64,000 nt of DNA from Ditylenchus dipsaci (lineage: Eukaryota; Nematoda; Chromadorea; Rhabditida; Anguinidae): assembly GCA_004194705.1 (NCBI GenBank), contig SADC01001184.1, positions 992,001 through 1,056,000 on the forward strand, in the 5' to 3' direction. The stretch's first letter is position 1; the number at the start of each line of letters is the position of its first letter. Below the pieces are notes generated by a model, which ran no database searches, was not told the origin of the DNA, and saw only the letters and a program-made list of their open reading frames with translations. Positions 44,726-56,345 of the stretch are shown here, in pieces. The position numbers were made by a program, and so were the translations under genes.

Positions 44726-45610
44726 ATCCCTCTAAATGATCATCTCCATACTCTTTGATGGGCCCCTAATTTAAACTCGTCATTTTTCCCAAACTTTTTT
44801 TAAAAAAGAAAGCTGAGCTTCAGGGCTACACGGCAAATGCTGCAAAAAAAACTTTTTGATCCACTTAGCTCCAAGATTAAACTCTAGAACCGCAAAAGCC
44901 ACAACTTGCTCTCTAAAACCCAAAAATTAAAACTGAAAAAAATAACCATTCTGCTCCTAAGATTTCAAGCTTCAATTAAAAAAATTGACTAAAACAGCAA
45001 ACAGAAAGATATCAAACAAACTCAAAACATCAATTGTCCACAGACAGACAAAGCATCTCTAATACTATATAGGAGATTTGGTAGCTCATCTCATTTGCTA
45101 CAAATGGGTGGCAATTTACATGAAAGCAGTCTTCAAAAAGTGGGTCAAAAAAGCAATGCCACAAACACGATTTTGAATCAGGGAGGGGGGGGCTACTATT
45201 AGAGGTTTTACGATAGTTTGAGACATTTCTGTGACAGTTGAATCTGAGACAATTCATTTAGCGACAAGAATTTATAAAGGAGATTCGAAATTCAAGTAGA
45301 GAAGTTTTTTCGCAATCTGATTTTGTCTCATCGAAAAAATTATTCATTTAGCAGTTTTTTCTGTAGGAACAAAGTTATAGAAGAGTTGTGTTACAACTTA
45401 TACACTTTTTTGCATAATTTGTCGCAACTTTATGATAAACTATTACTGTACTTAGTGCCCAAATAACCGCGAGATTTCGTTCTTTCATTTTTTACGACCA
45501 TTTAGCTAGAAGTGATTTGTAAGCATAGTTTTGGTTTTTTAGTGTCGAAAACAAGGATATCCAGAAACCGGATCTTTGATAGAAAATCATAAATTTTCTG
45601 TGAAACTCTT
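44726..45610. other. region with weak minus-strand exon candidates
   Basis: A minus-strand segment, about 45030-45165, reads CHPFVANEMSYQISYIVLEM and could belong to the same gene as 45611-45689, but no in-phase join is clear. A G-run segment at 45182-45215 (CTACTATTAGAGGTTTTACG) is a MITE end related to 35200-35225. Confidence 0.3.
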
Positions 45611-45689
45611 ACTCTGCGGCAATAGCTCTGAAGCAATAGCTTTGAAATGTTATTTGCGATCTTGGAATACGAATGCACAAGAGAACCAC
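45611..45689 (-). CDS. probable internal exon, unrecognised
   Basis: On the minus strand this segment is bounded by an acceptor (ACTTATTTCAG) and a consensus donor (GTAAGAG). It encodes GGSLVHSYSKIANNISKLLL plus six residues. Its upstream neighbour would lie beyond the hAT element that begins at 45746. Function unknown. Confidence 0.35.
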
Positions 45690-46333
45690 CTGAAATAAGT
45701 TGAAAATTCAATTATCTGGAATGTCACATTTTTGTCAATTTTAAATAGAGACGGAATCTGGCGTTCGGTCGGGATTTCGGGACGGGATTTTCAACCAAAA
45801 AAATTTCGGGATCGGGATTTTTGCTAAAAAAATTCCGGCATCCCGTTGAGATCCTGTTCAAATTTCAGTATTTTTTCATTTTTCATTTTTTACTAGAAAT
45901 CAATCTCATAAATTGCTCTGTGACTACAAATGCACCTTCAGAATATGTTTTGACGGACCTTATTCGGTTCAGGGGCTACCACTTTTTCCACCATTTTCAT
46001 ATAATGATCGAGCTGATAATGGTAACCAAACTGACCACAATCACCTTAATCAGAATGATCTCTATAATAACCAATAATTAATCAATTATTAAAAGTATTA
46101 TGTCTATCCTAATCACCATGTAAAAATTAAGAAAATATATACAGGTTGACCCACAAAAACCTGAAATTTTTCAAAATTAACACTGTTTTGTTTAAGACTT
46201 TTGAATTTATATATTTCTTACATTATTCAGGAGTGTTTGTAGCTTGTATAAAAGCCAAGATCAAGGGCTACGTGTTAGTGCAAAAACATTTGGAAAATCA
46301 CAGCAAAATTTCAAAGAAATATGTCAGAATTTG

Positions 46334-47294
46334 GGCGTGGTGACAAGAACGCGTCAGCAAAGGGATCGATTTTTGAAGATGGAAGATTTGAGAGCCGACA
46401 AAAGAAGACTTTAGAGACCACATATTTAGAAATCGAAACTATGGTCCCGAAATTTAGATCTTGTCATATATGGATCGATATTTTCGATATTTTCCTGTGT
46501 GTATAGTATAAAAATCATCACGCATTACTTGAAAACCTGTGGTTATCCAGCTGGATTTCGACCATCCACAACTTGTTACCTTCCAGAGCCTTTTTTACCT
46601 ACTTCGTCAATGATTGAAGCGGGAAGGACCTGCACCATCGTGTTCAGCATGAAATTCTGAGTTAGAAAACACCAGTCCACAAATGCCGGGCGTGTTAAAT
46701 GTGGCATTTTTGAATGTCAGGCCTTAAATGTCGCATCCCTAAATGTCGCATCCTCAAATGTCGCGTCCATAAATGTCGCGTCCTCTGATGTCGCATCCTT
46801 GAATGTCGAGTCTTATATGTCGCGTCCTGAAATGTCGGGCCATAAATGTTGCGTCCTGAAATTTCGAGCCTCAAATGTCGCGTCTTTATATGTCGGGCCT
46901 TAAATTTCGCGTCCTTAAAAAATCGGACCAGAAATGTCAATGAACAAAAAATAAGCCACTAATGTCGTGCCCTTAAAAGTCGGTCTTGAAAAATCAATCC
47001 TGGAAATGCTGAGTTTAAAAGGTCACGTCCTCAAATTTCGATTCATAGTATTCGGGTTCCAAACGTCAGATGCGCGAATTTCGACTCTCAAAAGTCGATC
47101 TTGTCGATCATATGTCGGACTGTAAATGTCGATCTGCAAACGTCGGTTCTCATTTGTCATTCCTCATATGTTTCATCCTTAATATCCGTCTTTATTTATC
47201 GGGCCACAAATGTCGGTCCTCAATTCTCGGCTTTCGAAAAAGTCAATCCTTAAGAAGCTTTCCTCAAATCTTAAGGCCCACTTGTCACCACGCC
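46334..47294. mobile_element. 8-bp-duplication element with AAATGTCGCGTCC words
   Basis: Perfect 14-base inverted ends GGCGTGGTGACAAG / CTTGTCACCACGCC are flanked by the perfect duplication AGAATTTG (46326-46333 and 47295-47302). From about 46690 to 47275 runs an array of some 35 degenerate 14-16 base words of the form AAATGTCGCGTCCTT. The left 350 bases are unique and carry no clear frame. Confidence 0.9.
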
Positions 47295-47395
47295 AGAATT
47301 TGCTGTTCAAATTCAGACTTTTGACCAGTTTAAATTAGACAGTTCAGTCATTGAAATTTTGCGTGTCGCATTCATTTATTGTTTTTTTTCATCGT

Positions 47396-47640
47396 GTCTC
47401 TATTTTTTATATTGAATTTGGTGTAACAAGGGTGAACGGTTGCAGCCTTAGGTCATAAGGTCAGCTTCGAGGCAAGCAACAAACGGGAAGCAACCACTTA
47501 GTGAGTTAGCCCTGTGGAGCTAGCCGCGTTAATCTCATGCTACGAGAGCTAGACCTAAGACTACGGCAGAATGAGAGGACTCGGTACCGGCCTCACAACC
47601 ATTATTTAAACATCCTTGCTTACGCCAAACAATCTGTATA
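47396..47640. other. GC-balanced segment of unknown origin
   Basis: Between the nested element and the hAT dimerisation fragment is a stretch of base composition unlike its surroundings (AAGGTCAGCTTCGAGGCAAG, GGAGCTAGCCGCGTTAATC). It has no open frame and no clear tRNA or rRNA signature. It may be a captured structured RNA or SINE. Confidence 0.3.
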
Positions 47641-47824
47641 TCAGACAGTGCGCGGAAGCCCATGACAAAAATTTTCGGATTTTTTTAGGGTTTTTTGGGC
47701 CACCCTGTAGTGAAAAAATTGGTGGCCTCCCTTAACCGAATGAGGTCCCTTTAATATGTAATCAACATCATTCAATAATAATAATTCATTAACAGCAAAG
47801 CTTTGTTCAAAAAAATTAACAATT

Positions 47825-48355
47825 CAGCTTTCTCTGATTTCGAGTTGCTTCTGCTGTAGTCGTAGACATCGCCGGCCACCGAAAAAGCTTGCTCACTTAG
47901 CTGACTTGTTGCTGTAGCCGAAAGGAATATACCGTATTTTCTCTATTAAACCCCATGGGGATTATTTTTCAACCTCTGAAAAATCGGAAAAATTTGAGGT
48001 TGATTTTGAGATTTTTGGGTACTCACCCGAAATCTGAAAAATGGAATTAGGAGTGCTCGTGCTAATCAAAAAAAAACGCAAAAAACGGATTTGCGAAATG
48101 TTTGCTCTAGACTGGGATATAAGGTCGGTAGGGTGGGGGATTATTAGAAAGTGGTGGTTTATTAGAGAGTGGGGATTTATAGAGAAAATACGGTACGCGC
48201 ATACCCGTTGAGTCAAGTAGATTTCCATGGTTTCGCATCAACAAAAAGCCCCTTTGTGCTGCCATCAGACATCTTTGTTGTCTTCCTACACTTTCCGCAT
48301 TTGGCTTCAGATGCCGACAGTTTCTCAAAAAATCCGATACTCGACAATCAAACAA
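47825..48355 (-). pseudogene. hAT transposase remnant (BED and dimerisation parts)
   Basis: On the minus strand from about 48355 the frame reads FFEKLSASEAKCGKCRKTTK, then GSTKGLF, the first half of a BED finger. After the 47932-48193 MITE, about 47925-47835 reads [19 protein letters not shown], the dimerisation block, nearly the same as in the element at 23511-24821. The catalytic core is missing. Confidence 0.65.
47932..48193. mobile_element. TA-flanked MITE, CCGTATTTTCTCTATTA ends
   Basis: Flanked by TA (47930-47931 and 48194-48195), with GGGGATTATT / AGAGAGTGGGGATTTATAG words at the ends. It belongs to the same family as 39551-39733 and 8872-9317. Confidence 0.7.
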
Positions 48356-48596
48356 TCAAGTAAAAATATAACAGAGACAGAGAAAAAATCCATTAAAAAA
48401 GTACTAAATAAATAATTTTTTTGGGAAATGATCGGGCGGGATTTGGGACGGGATTTTTGGCCAAAATCAGGGCGGGCAGGACGGTATCCCATTCCGATGC
48501 CGTCTCTAATTCTAAATTGTCTGGATTTCCTCACTTTCTACTAAAATTTGAAAAAATTAATCGCACCATCGTGTTCAGCTTGAAATTCTGATTCAG

Positions 48597-50267
48597 AATC
48601 GACAAAAATCACAACCAACCATGTCGTGTTGAAGAAAATTCAGTAACTGTGTATTCAGACTTCAACACACCAAATGAGGAAAGTTCCAACTCACCATTTA
48701 CTGATCCAACCTTTGAGAAAGGACATAAGAAACCTATATCGTCACAGATTGTGGGATTTTTTTTTCGCCACTAGCTTTTACCAAGAGTTTTAATTTTAGT
48801 CTACCGGTAACTTAGGCAGTGAGGCAACTACAACTGACTCAAAAAAGGCACACTTTTTGTCTTTTCAATTTTACCAACAATACTTTGATGTTGACACAAC
48901 TCAGGTTTTAACGTGATTGAGTAAACTTTTAAAATTTTCACCTACTCATTTTAAGGTTCAAACAAGAATTTTAAATTCTATGTTTCCAAAGCGCAATTCC
49001 AACTTTTTGTCTGACTTTATTCAACCATCACCGGATCTCTACGGGCCTTTTTGGATTTGTGTGACTGTAGTTTTTTTTCTGCATTTTATTTCCATACTCA
49101 AATATTGAGCACGAATTTTTACAGCTGATATTTTCCACGGCAATATGCGGTAATTTTGTTCGTTATGCTCAGAAGGAGCCTACTTCAACATATGAGAGTG
49201 ACTTCAGTCTTGGTATTTAGTTTTGGATAGTTGTTTTTAACTTTAAAACTTTGTGATTTTTTAGTGACTGGTTCAACAAGTTTGATAACTTCATATGTAT
49301 GATTTCCTTTCATTTTAATTATGATATTTCATGTTTTCAGGTTATAATTGTCCCATTCGCTATCTACAGTTTGCTGTGGTATCGCAAATCTTTGATCCAG
49401 TACTCTTATATGGAGTTGCTTTGTGCTTACGGCTACAGTTTGTCCATTTTTATACCTGTTTCTGTAAGTACATTACTCAATTTCAGTAAAATAATGCTAT
49501 TTTTACTTTTTAAAGATTTTATGGTTATTCAAATTCACTGGTTTCGTTGGCTTATCATAATTTCTGCCGTTATGCTTAGGTTGGTGATGTTCTTTCACAG
49601 TTGTCTGATAATTGTGAGATTTTAGCGGGACTGTGCTTGCCAACAGCCTTTGGCCAACTATCAAAGGAGATACAAATCGACTGGTCACAATCACAATTTA
49701 CATTCGTATATCAAAATTAAGTGAAATAAGTTGCAGGTGTCATTTTTTTTCATAGCTGGAGTTTTACTTATGCATGCTTTACTAGCTATTTGCTTCAAGG
49801 TATTGGAGAAACCATTTTATATCAGACCCTTTTTACATAATTGTTATTTTTAGGAATTCTTCTTCGATACAAGTATGCCCACACAACGTAGCCCAGCAAT
49901 TATCCAAAGTGAGCAGCAACTAATGGCTCAGTTGACCACTTTGAAACCAATATTGGAGGAGTCGAAAAATAAGTCTAATGCGAATGCTCAAGAGCAAGCT
50001 CTTCCAGTGGCTGCTTCTCAAATTGCTGGAAATGGCACGGAACAGCTGCAAAAAGCAGCTAAGAAGGAAATCAAAGAAACCAAAAATGTTAATGCAAGCT
50101 CTAGCGTTGGTACCACATCAGGCATTCCACCTTCAGGAAATGCTATCTACCAGTCATCCACCATTCCCACTAGCACAAATACAGAAGACAGCAAAAAGTC
50201 AGAGACAGATTCTAAATCAGTTTCAAAGAGTGTGGATCCAAAACAGACAAACAACGCAAAATCATGA
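48597..50267 (+). CDS. YIPF1: YIPF1/YIPF2-type Golgi membrane protein
   Basis: Exons: 48597-48750, 48800-48904, 48956-49066, 49125-49212, 49265-49296, 49341-49463, 49516-49579, 49626 to about 49705, 49737-49799 and 49854-50267. The protein shows the FYQQYFDVDTTQ and PSPDLYGPFWICVT motifs of the YIPF1/2 subfamily. It continues with LLWYRKSLIQYSYMELLCAY and GYSLSIFIPVS, then LANSLWPTIKGDTNRLVTIT and further hydrophobic segments, about five in all, as in Yip1-domain proteins acting in ER-Golgi vesicle traffic with Rab GTPases. The C-terminal tail is Ser/Thr/Lys-rich and ends TGA 50265-50267. Exon 49516-49579 is one base short for the family frame, and the join between the exons at 49705 and 49737 is uncertain by one base. 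The start codon lies upstream, perhaps beyond the hAT insertion. Assignment to YIPF1 versus YIPF2 is not possible. Confidence 0.8.
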
Positions 50268-50577
50268 TCTGGTATTGTAATTCAGAAAAAATAACACATG
50301 CTTTATTTAACTATGTCTATCTTGATACAGATCGAAACTTCAGCGCAAATTGTGATATTTTGGTTGAAATAAATTATTTATTTTGTTTGGCAAAAAAACA
50401 GGGCTAAACTTCCGAATTCCTGACTCGCTCGAAACCGTGTTTTAACCATTTATAAGGTTGTTTTACACAGTAAAAACGATAGGAAACTTTTTTATGGCCA
50501 TCTGCCAAACTAAAGGGCCTATAGGGGAAAATAAACTACTTTGGTCCTGCTGGTGTTTTTTATATTATCAAAGAAAC
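50268..50577. other. 3' flank of YIPF gene
   Basis: AT-rich. AATAAA-like signals lie near 50370 (gaaataaattattt). No further feature before the tandem duplication. Confidence 0.4.
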
Positions 50578-53500
50578 CTCAAGTAAAACATTATTTGTTT
50601 ATTTTAATTGCAAATTTTGTGGCACTAAGCGATGTTTTCGCATGATAAAAACTTATTTTGAGAGCAGATTGGTCAAAAACCTCAACAAAAATATGATCGG
50701 AATTATATATTTATTTAGTGTCTTTGATGAAACTTGCTCAACTTATATACGCAAAATGCCTCTGGCAATAATTTTTTTTCTTTTTCCCACTATTGAGGTT
50801 TGATAAGACTTGCCAAGAAAACAATATCCTAAACATGCAGTCCATTCTTTAAATAAATATTTAATAGTCGACGATGCTCAGTAAAAGTTCGTCCTTCCTT
50901 GTTAAAAACTGCTATGTTTGATTAAAGAAACCATTAAGTACATAAGCTGCGGTGGTATCCTATGTCCAATTAAATTGGTATATGCTGCAATCTAATTGCC
51001 TTCTTCAAGTAGTTTTAAAAGACAGCAAAAAATTTCGTCTTTTAGAGTACAGGGTCCTCGCTGATTTTTAAAACACCTCTTTTTCTATTTAGCTCACCTT
51101 CCTTTCAAAAAATATTGACGATATCACAAACGCAACCACGACATGATAAAAATAAAAACCATCCGTAGAAGCTTTTTAGGATGCACACCAAAATCAAAAT
51201 TTTATCAATAGATATTTTTGTAAAACAACTACTAAAAGTAGGATGCGAACCTTTTTTTATGTAAAGGGCCATTGCCGTCTCCGACAACGGTTGTCCCCCA
51301 ATTTAGAAAAAATTCCTAATCAGTGAACTTCTGTACGGATTTTTCAACTTGGTTTCTAACACAACTATACTAAAATAAAATTCTAGCGATTGTTTTGTTA
51401 GAACCAAGCTGAAAAATCCGTACATAAGTTCAATGATTAGGCGAAATTTTCTGAATTGGCGGGGAGCAATCCAAAACGCGCGGCCATGGCCCTTTAACGT
51501 AAGTGGGGAGGGAAAATTGAGCCATTTTAGATCGCCTAATTGAAATTGTCCTTATTTCAAAATATGTCACGGTCTTGAGTGAAGTAACAGTCGAAAAATT
51601 GTCAACAAATCATCCAAGTTGGCATTGGCTCTATTTCGATCTGCCTTATCTAAAATAACCCAATTTTCTCCTCCTCGTGTAAATCCCCTTTTTGAAACTA
51701 TTATTGAAGTCACTAAAGTATTTCTAAAGCTCAAAAAGTTCCAAAATGCTTGCTTTTATACCCTGTAAAAGTAAAAAGCTTTTCTCAGACTTGTTTAAAC
51801 AACACAACCTATTCTAGAAGCTAATTCCTTATTCGGAATTGGAAAAAGGGAGGTAGAAAGGGGGAGGAACATCTAGAGAAGAGGTCTTGAGAAAATAATT
51901 TGTTTGCATCATTCTTCTCAATGTCCCTTACTTCTGGGTGCTGCTCCACAAATAACAGGGCAAGAGTCTAGGTTAGCTGAGTTACACACACACTTGTTGT
52001 TATTATTTTACCTTTAGCGGCTTCCAAGCAACATATCATTAAAGTGTTCTCACGTCTTGTATTATTTATGCCCCATTCCTCCAAAATACCAATTATACTA
52101 GGTTATTCACCACCACTGACGACAGGTAAACACAATTGCCTTTTTGTTCAGGGAATTTTTTCTGAGTATGTGACCTCTTTGAAAAACACGGAAACCATTT
52201 TCCTCGTTCCGTCATTTTTTGTGACTTTTGCTATGAACAGTTTTTAAAAGTTTTTTCTAACTGTGTAATTAAAAAAGAGTTTTAAAATCATGTATTTATG
52301 GTGTGTGTGTCTAGATGGCATGTTCTTTATAACTTTTTTCAGACTAATAAAGAAGTTTGAGAAACTGCCCTTGGAACTTTTTTCTTCCTTTCTTCCACTA
52401 ATTATGAATTATTTAAATAAGTTAAAGAAAAATAAAGCTCTTGTTGTTTTGTGTGTTTGCCTTTTTGTTTTTGGCAGATGAACCATATACGGATTGGAGC
52501 ACAAGACTCTTTGTAACTTATTTTAGCAAACATGTATTGTTAGGTGCAAACTTAGTTTTGTTTGTTAAATTTAGTTACAGGATGGAAATTTCGCTAAATT
52601 TGGGGCAGCAATAAATGATGTCTTGATTGTGAATGTTATAGCTTTAACTTTAAACTGATCTTGTAGCCGAACTGTCGAAGATAATTTCTGATCCAGTCAA
52701 CTCTCGATTTCACGCCACCCTTGAAAAGTTCGTTCCCACCTAGGGTCCGACATTTTTTAACCAAATTACGATTGCCCATCACATTTGTTATCAGAAATTG
52801 TTGATTTTGGGCAATTTTATTTATTTTTTATGATGTTTAGAAAGACTAATTGACAAAAAGATGAAACAATTTTTTTACTGCGCTTAAGCATTTACAGTCG
52901 ACGCTCGATTTAACGACACCTTTATGGATCGTTTAATCGAGCGTCGACTGTATAAAAAACGAGAAACTCATAGATGACCAAATTGAAAAAGAGCTAACAT
53001 TTCGATAACAAGTCTTTTTTTTTGGTTTCAACTGCCAGCTTTAAATATTTAGTTTACAATTAGGATTATATGATTTGCCGCCGTGAGACAATTTTTTAAA
53101 GTTAAAAATAACATCACTTGTTTCTATTCTTTCTAGCATTCCCACCAAATTCTATTTCTGGTAAAGTGTCCTATTATTAAGAAAAAAACTCATCTATACA
53201 TAACCTTGCGCTACCTTGTCAGTCTCGAAATTTTAGCCACCACAAAAGAATTCCCATAGGTTTAAGCTGGAGATGAAAAAAAACTTGTCATAGGACTTTT
53301 GCCATTAATTAGTTTAGGTCAAACGCAAAGGGCAGTAATTAATATCCAAAACATTTCCATGTGTTTTTTATAAATCATTCTATTTACCCCCCCCCCAAAG
53401 CCACTTAGAGAAGCTCAATTCTAGTTATATAAGATTAATAGTCCATCGCACTTTCTTTTTTGCTTCAAATAAATATTCTAGCCTCGAAGTAAATATTTTG

Positions 53501-56345
53501 CAACAAATATAAATTTTGTTCCGAAAAATATTTTTCAGTCTAAATTATTTTTGCGCCAGCGCCCAGTCGGTTTTTCTTCGGATAGGTCGGTTTAAAGACC
53601 GGTTTTCGGTTACGGTATTTTTAAAAATTTCGGTCAGTTTACTGACTTACACCCGGTTTTTAGTTTTGTTTTATTGGCAGAGTAACCAATTGTCGGTAGA
53701 CCGATCGGTTATTATACTAATTTTGCGTCTCGAAATGAATACTTTTTTTCTTAAAAATGTCAGCGTTTTGTTGTCTTTAACAACTTTCTGGTTCTTTAAA
53801 ATATAGTGAAACTTTTTTCACGCCTTTTTTGCAATTCATACTTAATCACATGCTAAAAAAGCAAAAAAGAAAATAAGCTGCAGGTGCTAAAAACTTTGAT
53901 TCTACCCTTTTCCTTTTTTAATATACCCAAAAAGTATGATAGAAACAACATATTTTCAAGAACTTCGCATTAAAACTTGGCCAGAAGAATGTCTCTTGGA
54001 CAGCGGCCGTTAAATATTAATAATAATCCATCCAAAAGCTGTTGCTGCTGTTTTCTAAAGTAGGTTATGCCTTTCTAAAATTATTTTTCTTTTGAAATCG
54101 AAACAACTTTTCCTCTCTTTAATTTATTTCCTGCAGAGCCAAGAGGAAGTGCACACACATTCGCGAGTATACGGCTGACTTTCAGCTGGGATAACTAACT
54201 CGCCAAGGCACAAAAACGTTTTTTTGACTACTTATAGTATTATTTTAAATCTTGAAAGTGTTCTGCGTGTAGACAGACAATGTATCAGAAAAATGTTCAA
54301 ATTGAAAGTGTATGTAAAGACAAACAAGCAATTATTTCGAATTAGCATTATTCTATTAGAAAATACTTTACTTATTTTGATTCTGACAATTTGATCGGTG
54401 CTAAGAAAAAATCCTAAATCTTCGGATTTTAACCGCGGCAAAAATTCGGAACCTTCTGATTAAACCATGTTGCTCCAAAATGGTTCTGATGTGAAAATTC
54501 AGGATCCTGCCGCTGTTCTTGTTTCAAAATTCGGGATTTCTACATACCATCAAAAATAGTTCCTTTAAGAGCTTCTGTATATGATTCAAAACTACATGAT
54601 TTCGAATTTTTTAACGTGCCCTTACGTCGACCTTTTTCAAAATAGAAATATGTGGCACGACCATCGAAAATGCAATTTTAACTGTTAATTCTCTCTGTCC
54701 AACTATCAAAGAGACCATTCTATCAGGTCACGAAGATTTGTTAGTAAAGTTATAATTTTTTTAAAGTTATAAGACCATGAAAATTGATAAGCACAGCAAT
54801 TTGTGAAATTCAAATTTGCACGTGACTAACCTAATTTGGTCAATATCTTTTCGAATTAATTTTTTTGTGTGCATTTTTTATTTGAATTTTAGAAGTTGAC
54901 TAATATAAAACACATTTTAGAATAGAAAGCTGTGAGCAGCGCAAGTCACCCAACTCGTCCGATTTGGCAATGTCAAGCAACGTTGGGCTCAACTAGCGGA
55001 TGGATAAAAATTTTGAACAAATTTTAAATTCGAACAAAAATAATAAAAAAAAAAGATTAACCTGGTGGTCCCAGGGTGGTCCCTCGGTGTTAGGTTGGTC
55101 CCGCGCAAACTCGAATTTTGTAAATTTCTGTACTTATCAAATTGCATGGTCTTTTTAATAAAAGATAGCCAGCGATACTCTTCTTAGAATTTCTAGCTAT
55201 GATTTTTGAATGACTTGCAGCAAAAGTTTCTTGCTCAGATTAAACTACATAAAGCTTACAAAATCTATTGAAAACGGAATTAGAAAATAGGTACACAGGT
55301 TGGTCTTGAAGTCATGTCCTTGTTTCTAAAGTGCAAAGTACGAAAAATAACTGTTTTTTGTTTTAAGAATGTCCATTATGTGCGTGGGCATGTATTTCAA
55401 GTCGACCCGCAACTACGTCATCAACATCAAAACGAGAAACACATTACCTATTCCTCCACTCTCAGTCCAAAAACCACTTCAATACTCCAAAAAGATAATG
55501 CCATAGGAACAAAAAGGGTCATTTGTCTTTTCGCCTATTTACCCACCTACCCAAAAGCCGATTTAGCGTTGCTGAAGTATATGCGGGGCAGCGAAGAAAA
55601 GGCAAACTCAGGATGCCTGCTCATTCATCATTTCCTTCAAGGGCATTCCACTCAATTGTCTAATATTGTTGTGGTGGTAGCTCATGCCTCTGGCCTACCC
55701 TAATCCTTAATGTGGGGAGGTGCGGAGCAGTGACTACTACTACCACTACTCTATTACCACCCCCATTGACTTGGTGCTGTTTTACATGTCTTCCATCCAC
55801 CTACCACAAATTCCTGGATGCCCATTTCCTGCCCTCCTTTGCTTTTTTTCTCACTGCCTAATTTGTTTAGTAGAATCAGACAAATTACTGTTCTTATGCA
55901 GCTGGTTAGAGAATTAAATATGTGCTTTTTTGCTTTAAGATATTTTTTTGTGTTTATCTATAAATCTGGAGGCATTGATTCATGAGAATTTATTAATGGT
56001 TATGAGACCAGCACTACTACTTCCTAGAGAGGATATACCCCTTCAATGAGTGGGATATACCCCTTCTTGCCAATTAATTATGCAAATGAAAAAAGTTTAA
56101 TGACAAATTGACAAGTCAACCAATTTTTTAGCTAGAATTTTTGTTGTTTAGGTGTGAGAAAATTTTTTTGGTGTGTTTTTGTGTGCGTGACTTTTTTAAG
56201 GACCAATTGTTTGAAAGTTTTGAAATACTTTAAAATGCAATTTTAAAATTGCGAATCTCGGACGTTTTCCATCAGTTTTGAGGTTTTTACTCTAATCAAA
56301 GCGAAAAGATCAAACAGGTTCTTGACTATAAATCGAACGCTCAAT
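50578..56345 (+). repeat. tandem duplication, copy 1
   Basis: From CTCAAGTAAAACATTATTTG to CGAACGCTCAATC, about 5768 bases, directly repeated at once by copy 2. It contains a TTAA MITE (51264-51493), a small pogo-like hairpin (52896-52951), a pogo-like single end (52696, CAGTCAACTCTCG), a C run at 53389, and open frames such as 55314-55703 without recognisable domains. I see no convincing gene in the unit; it may be intronic or intergenic. Confidence 0.9.
51264..51493. mobile_element. TTAA MITE in copy 1 of the duplication
   Basis: Ends AAGGGCCATTGCCGTC and CATGGCCCT, with TTAA at 51494-51497 and a degraded GTAA at the left. Same family as 5476-5708. The same insertion is in copy 2 (57033-57265), so it predates the duplication. 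Confidence 0.7.

Larger units (their letters stand above)
45746..48508 (-). mobile_element. hAT element with CGGGATTTTGG words, hosting two insertions
   Basis: Ends TAGAGACGG and CCGTCTCTA are flanked by ATTTTAAA and ATTCTAAA (45738-45745 and 48509-48516), an 8-bp duplication with one mismatch. GGGATTTCGGGACGGGATTTT-like words lie at 45757-45860 and 48424-48500. BED and dimerisation pieces of a transposase lie on the minus strand. Elements 46334-47294 and 47932-48193 are nested inside. Confidence 0.75.

Noticed and set aside
55314..55917. Open frames of 129 and 65 codons, repeated at 61097-61682, as possible genes
   Set aside because: Their apparent conservation comes only from the tandem duplication. 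The composition is low-complexity, no domain is recognised, and the starts differ between copies because of one-base indels.
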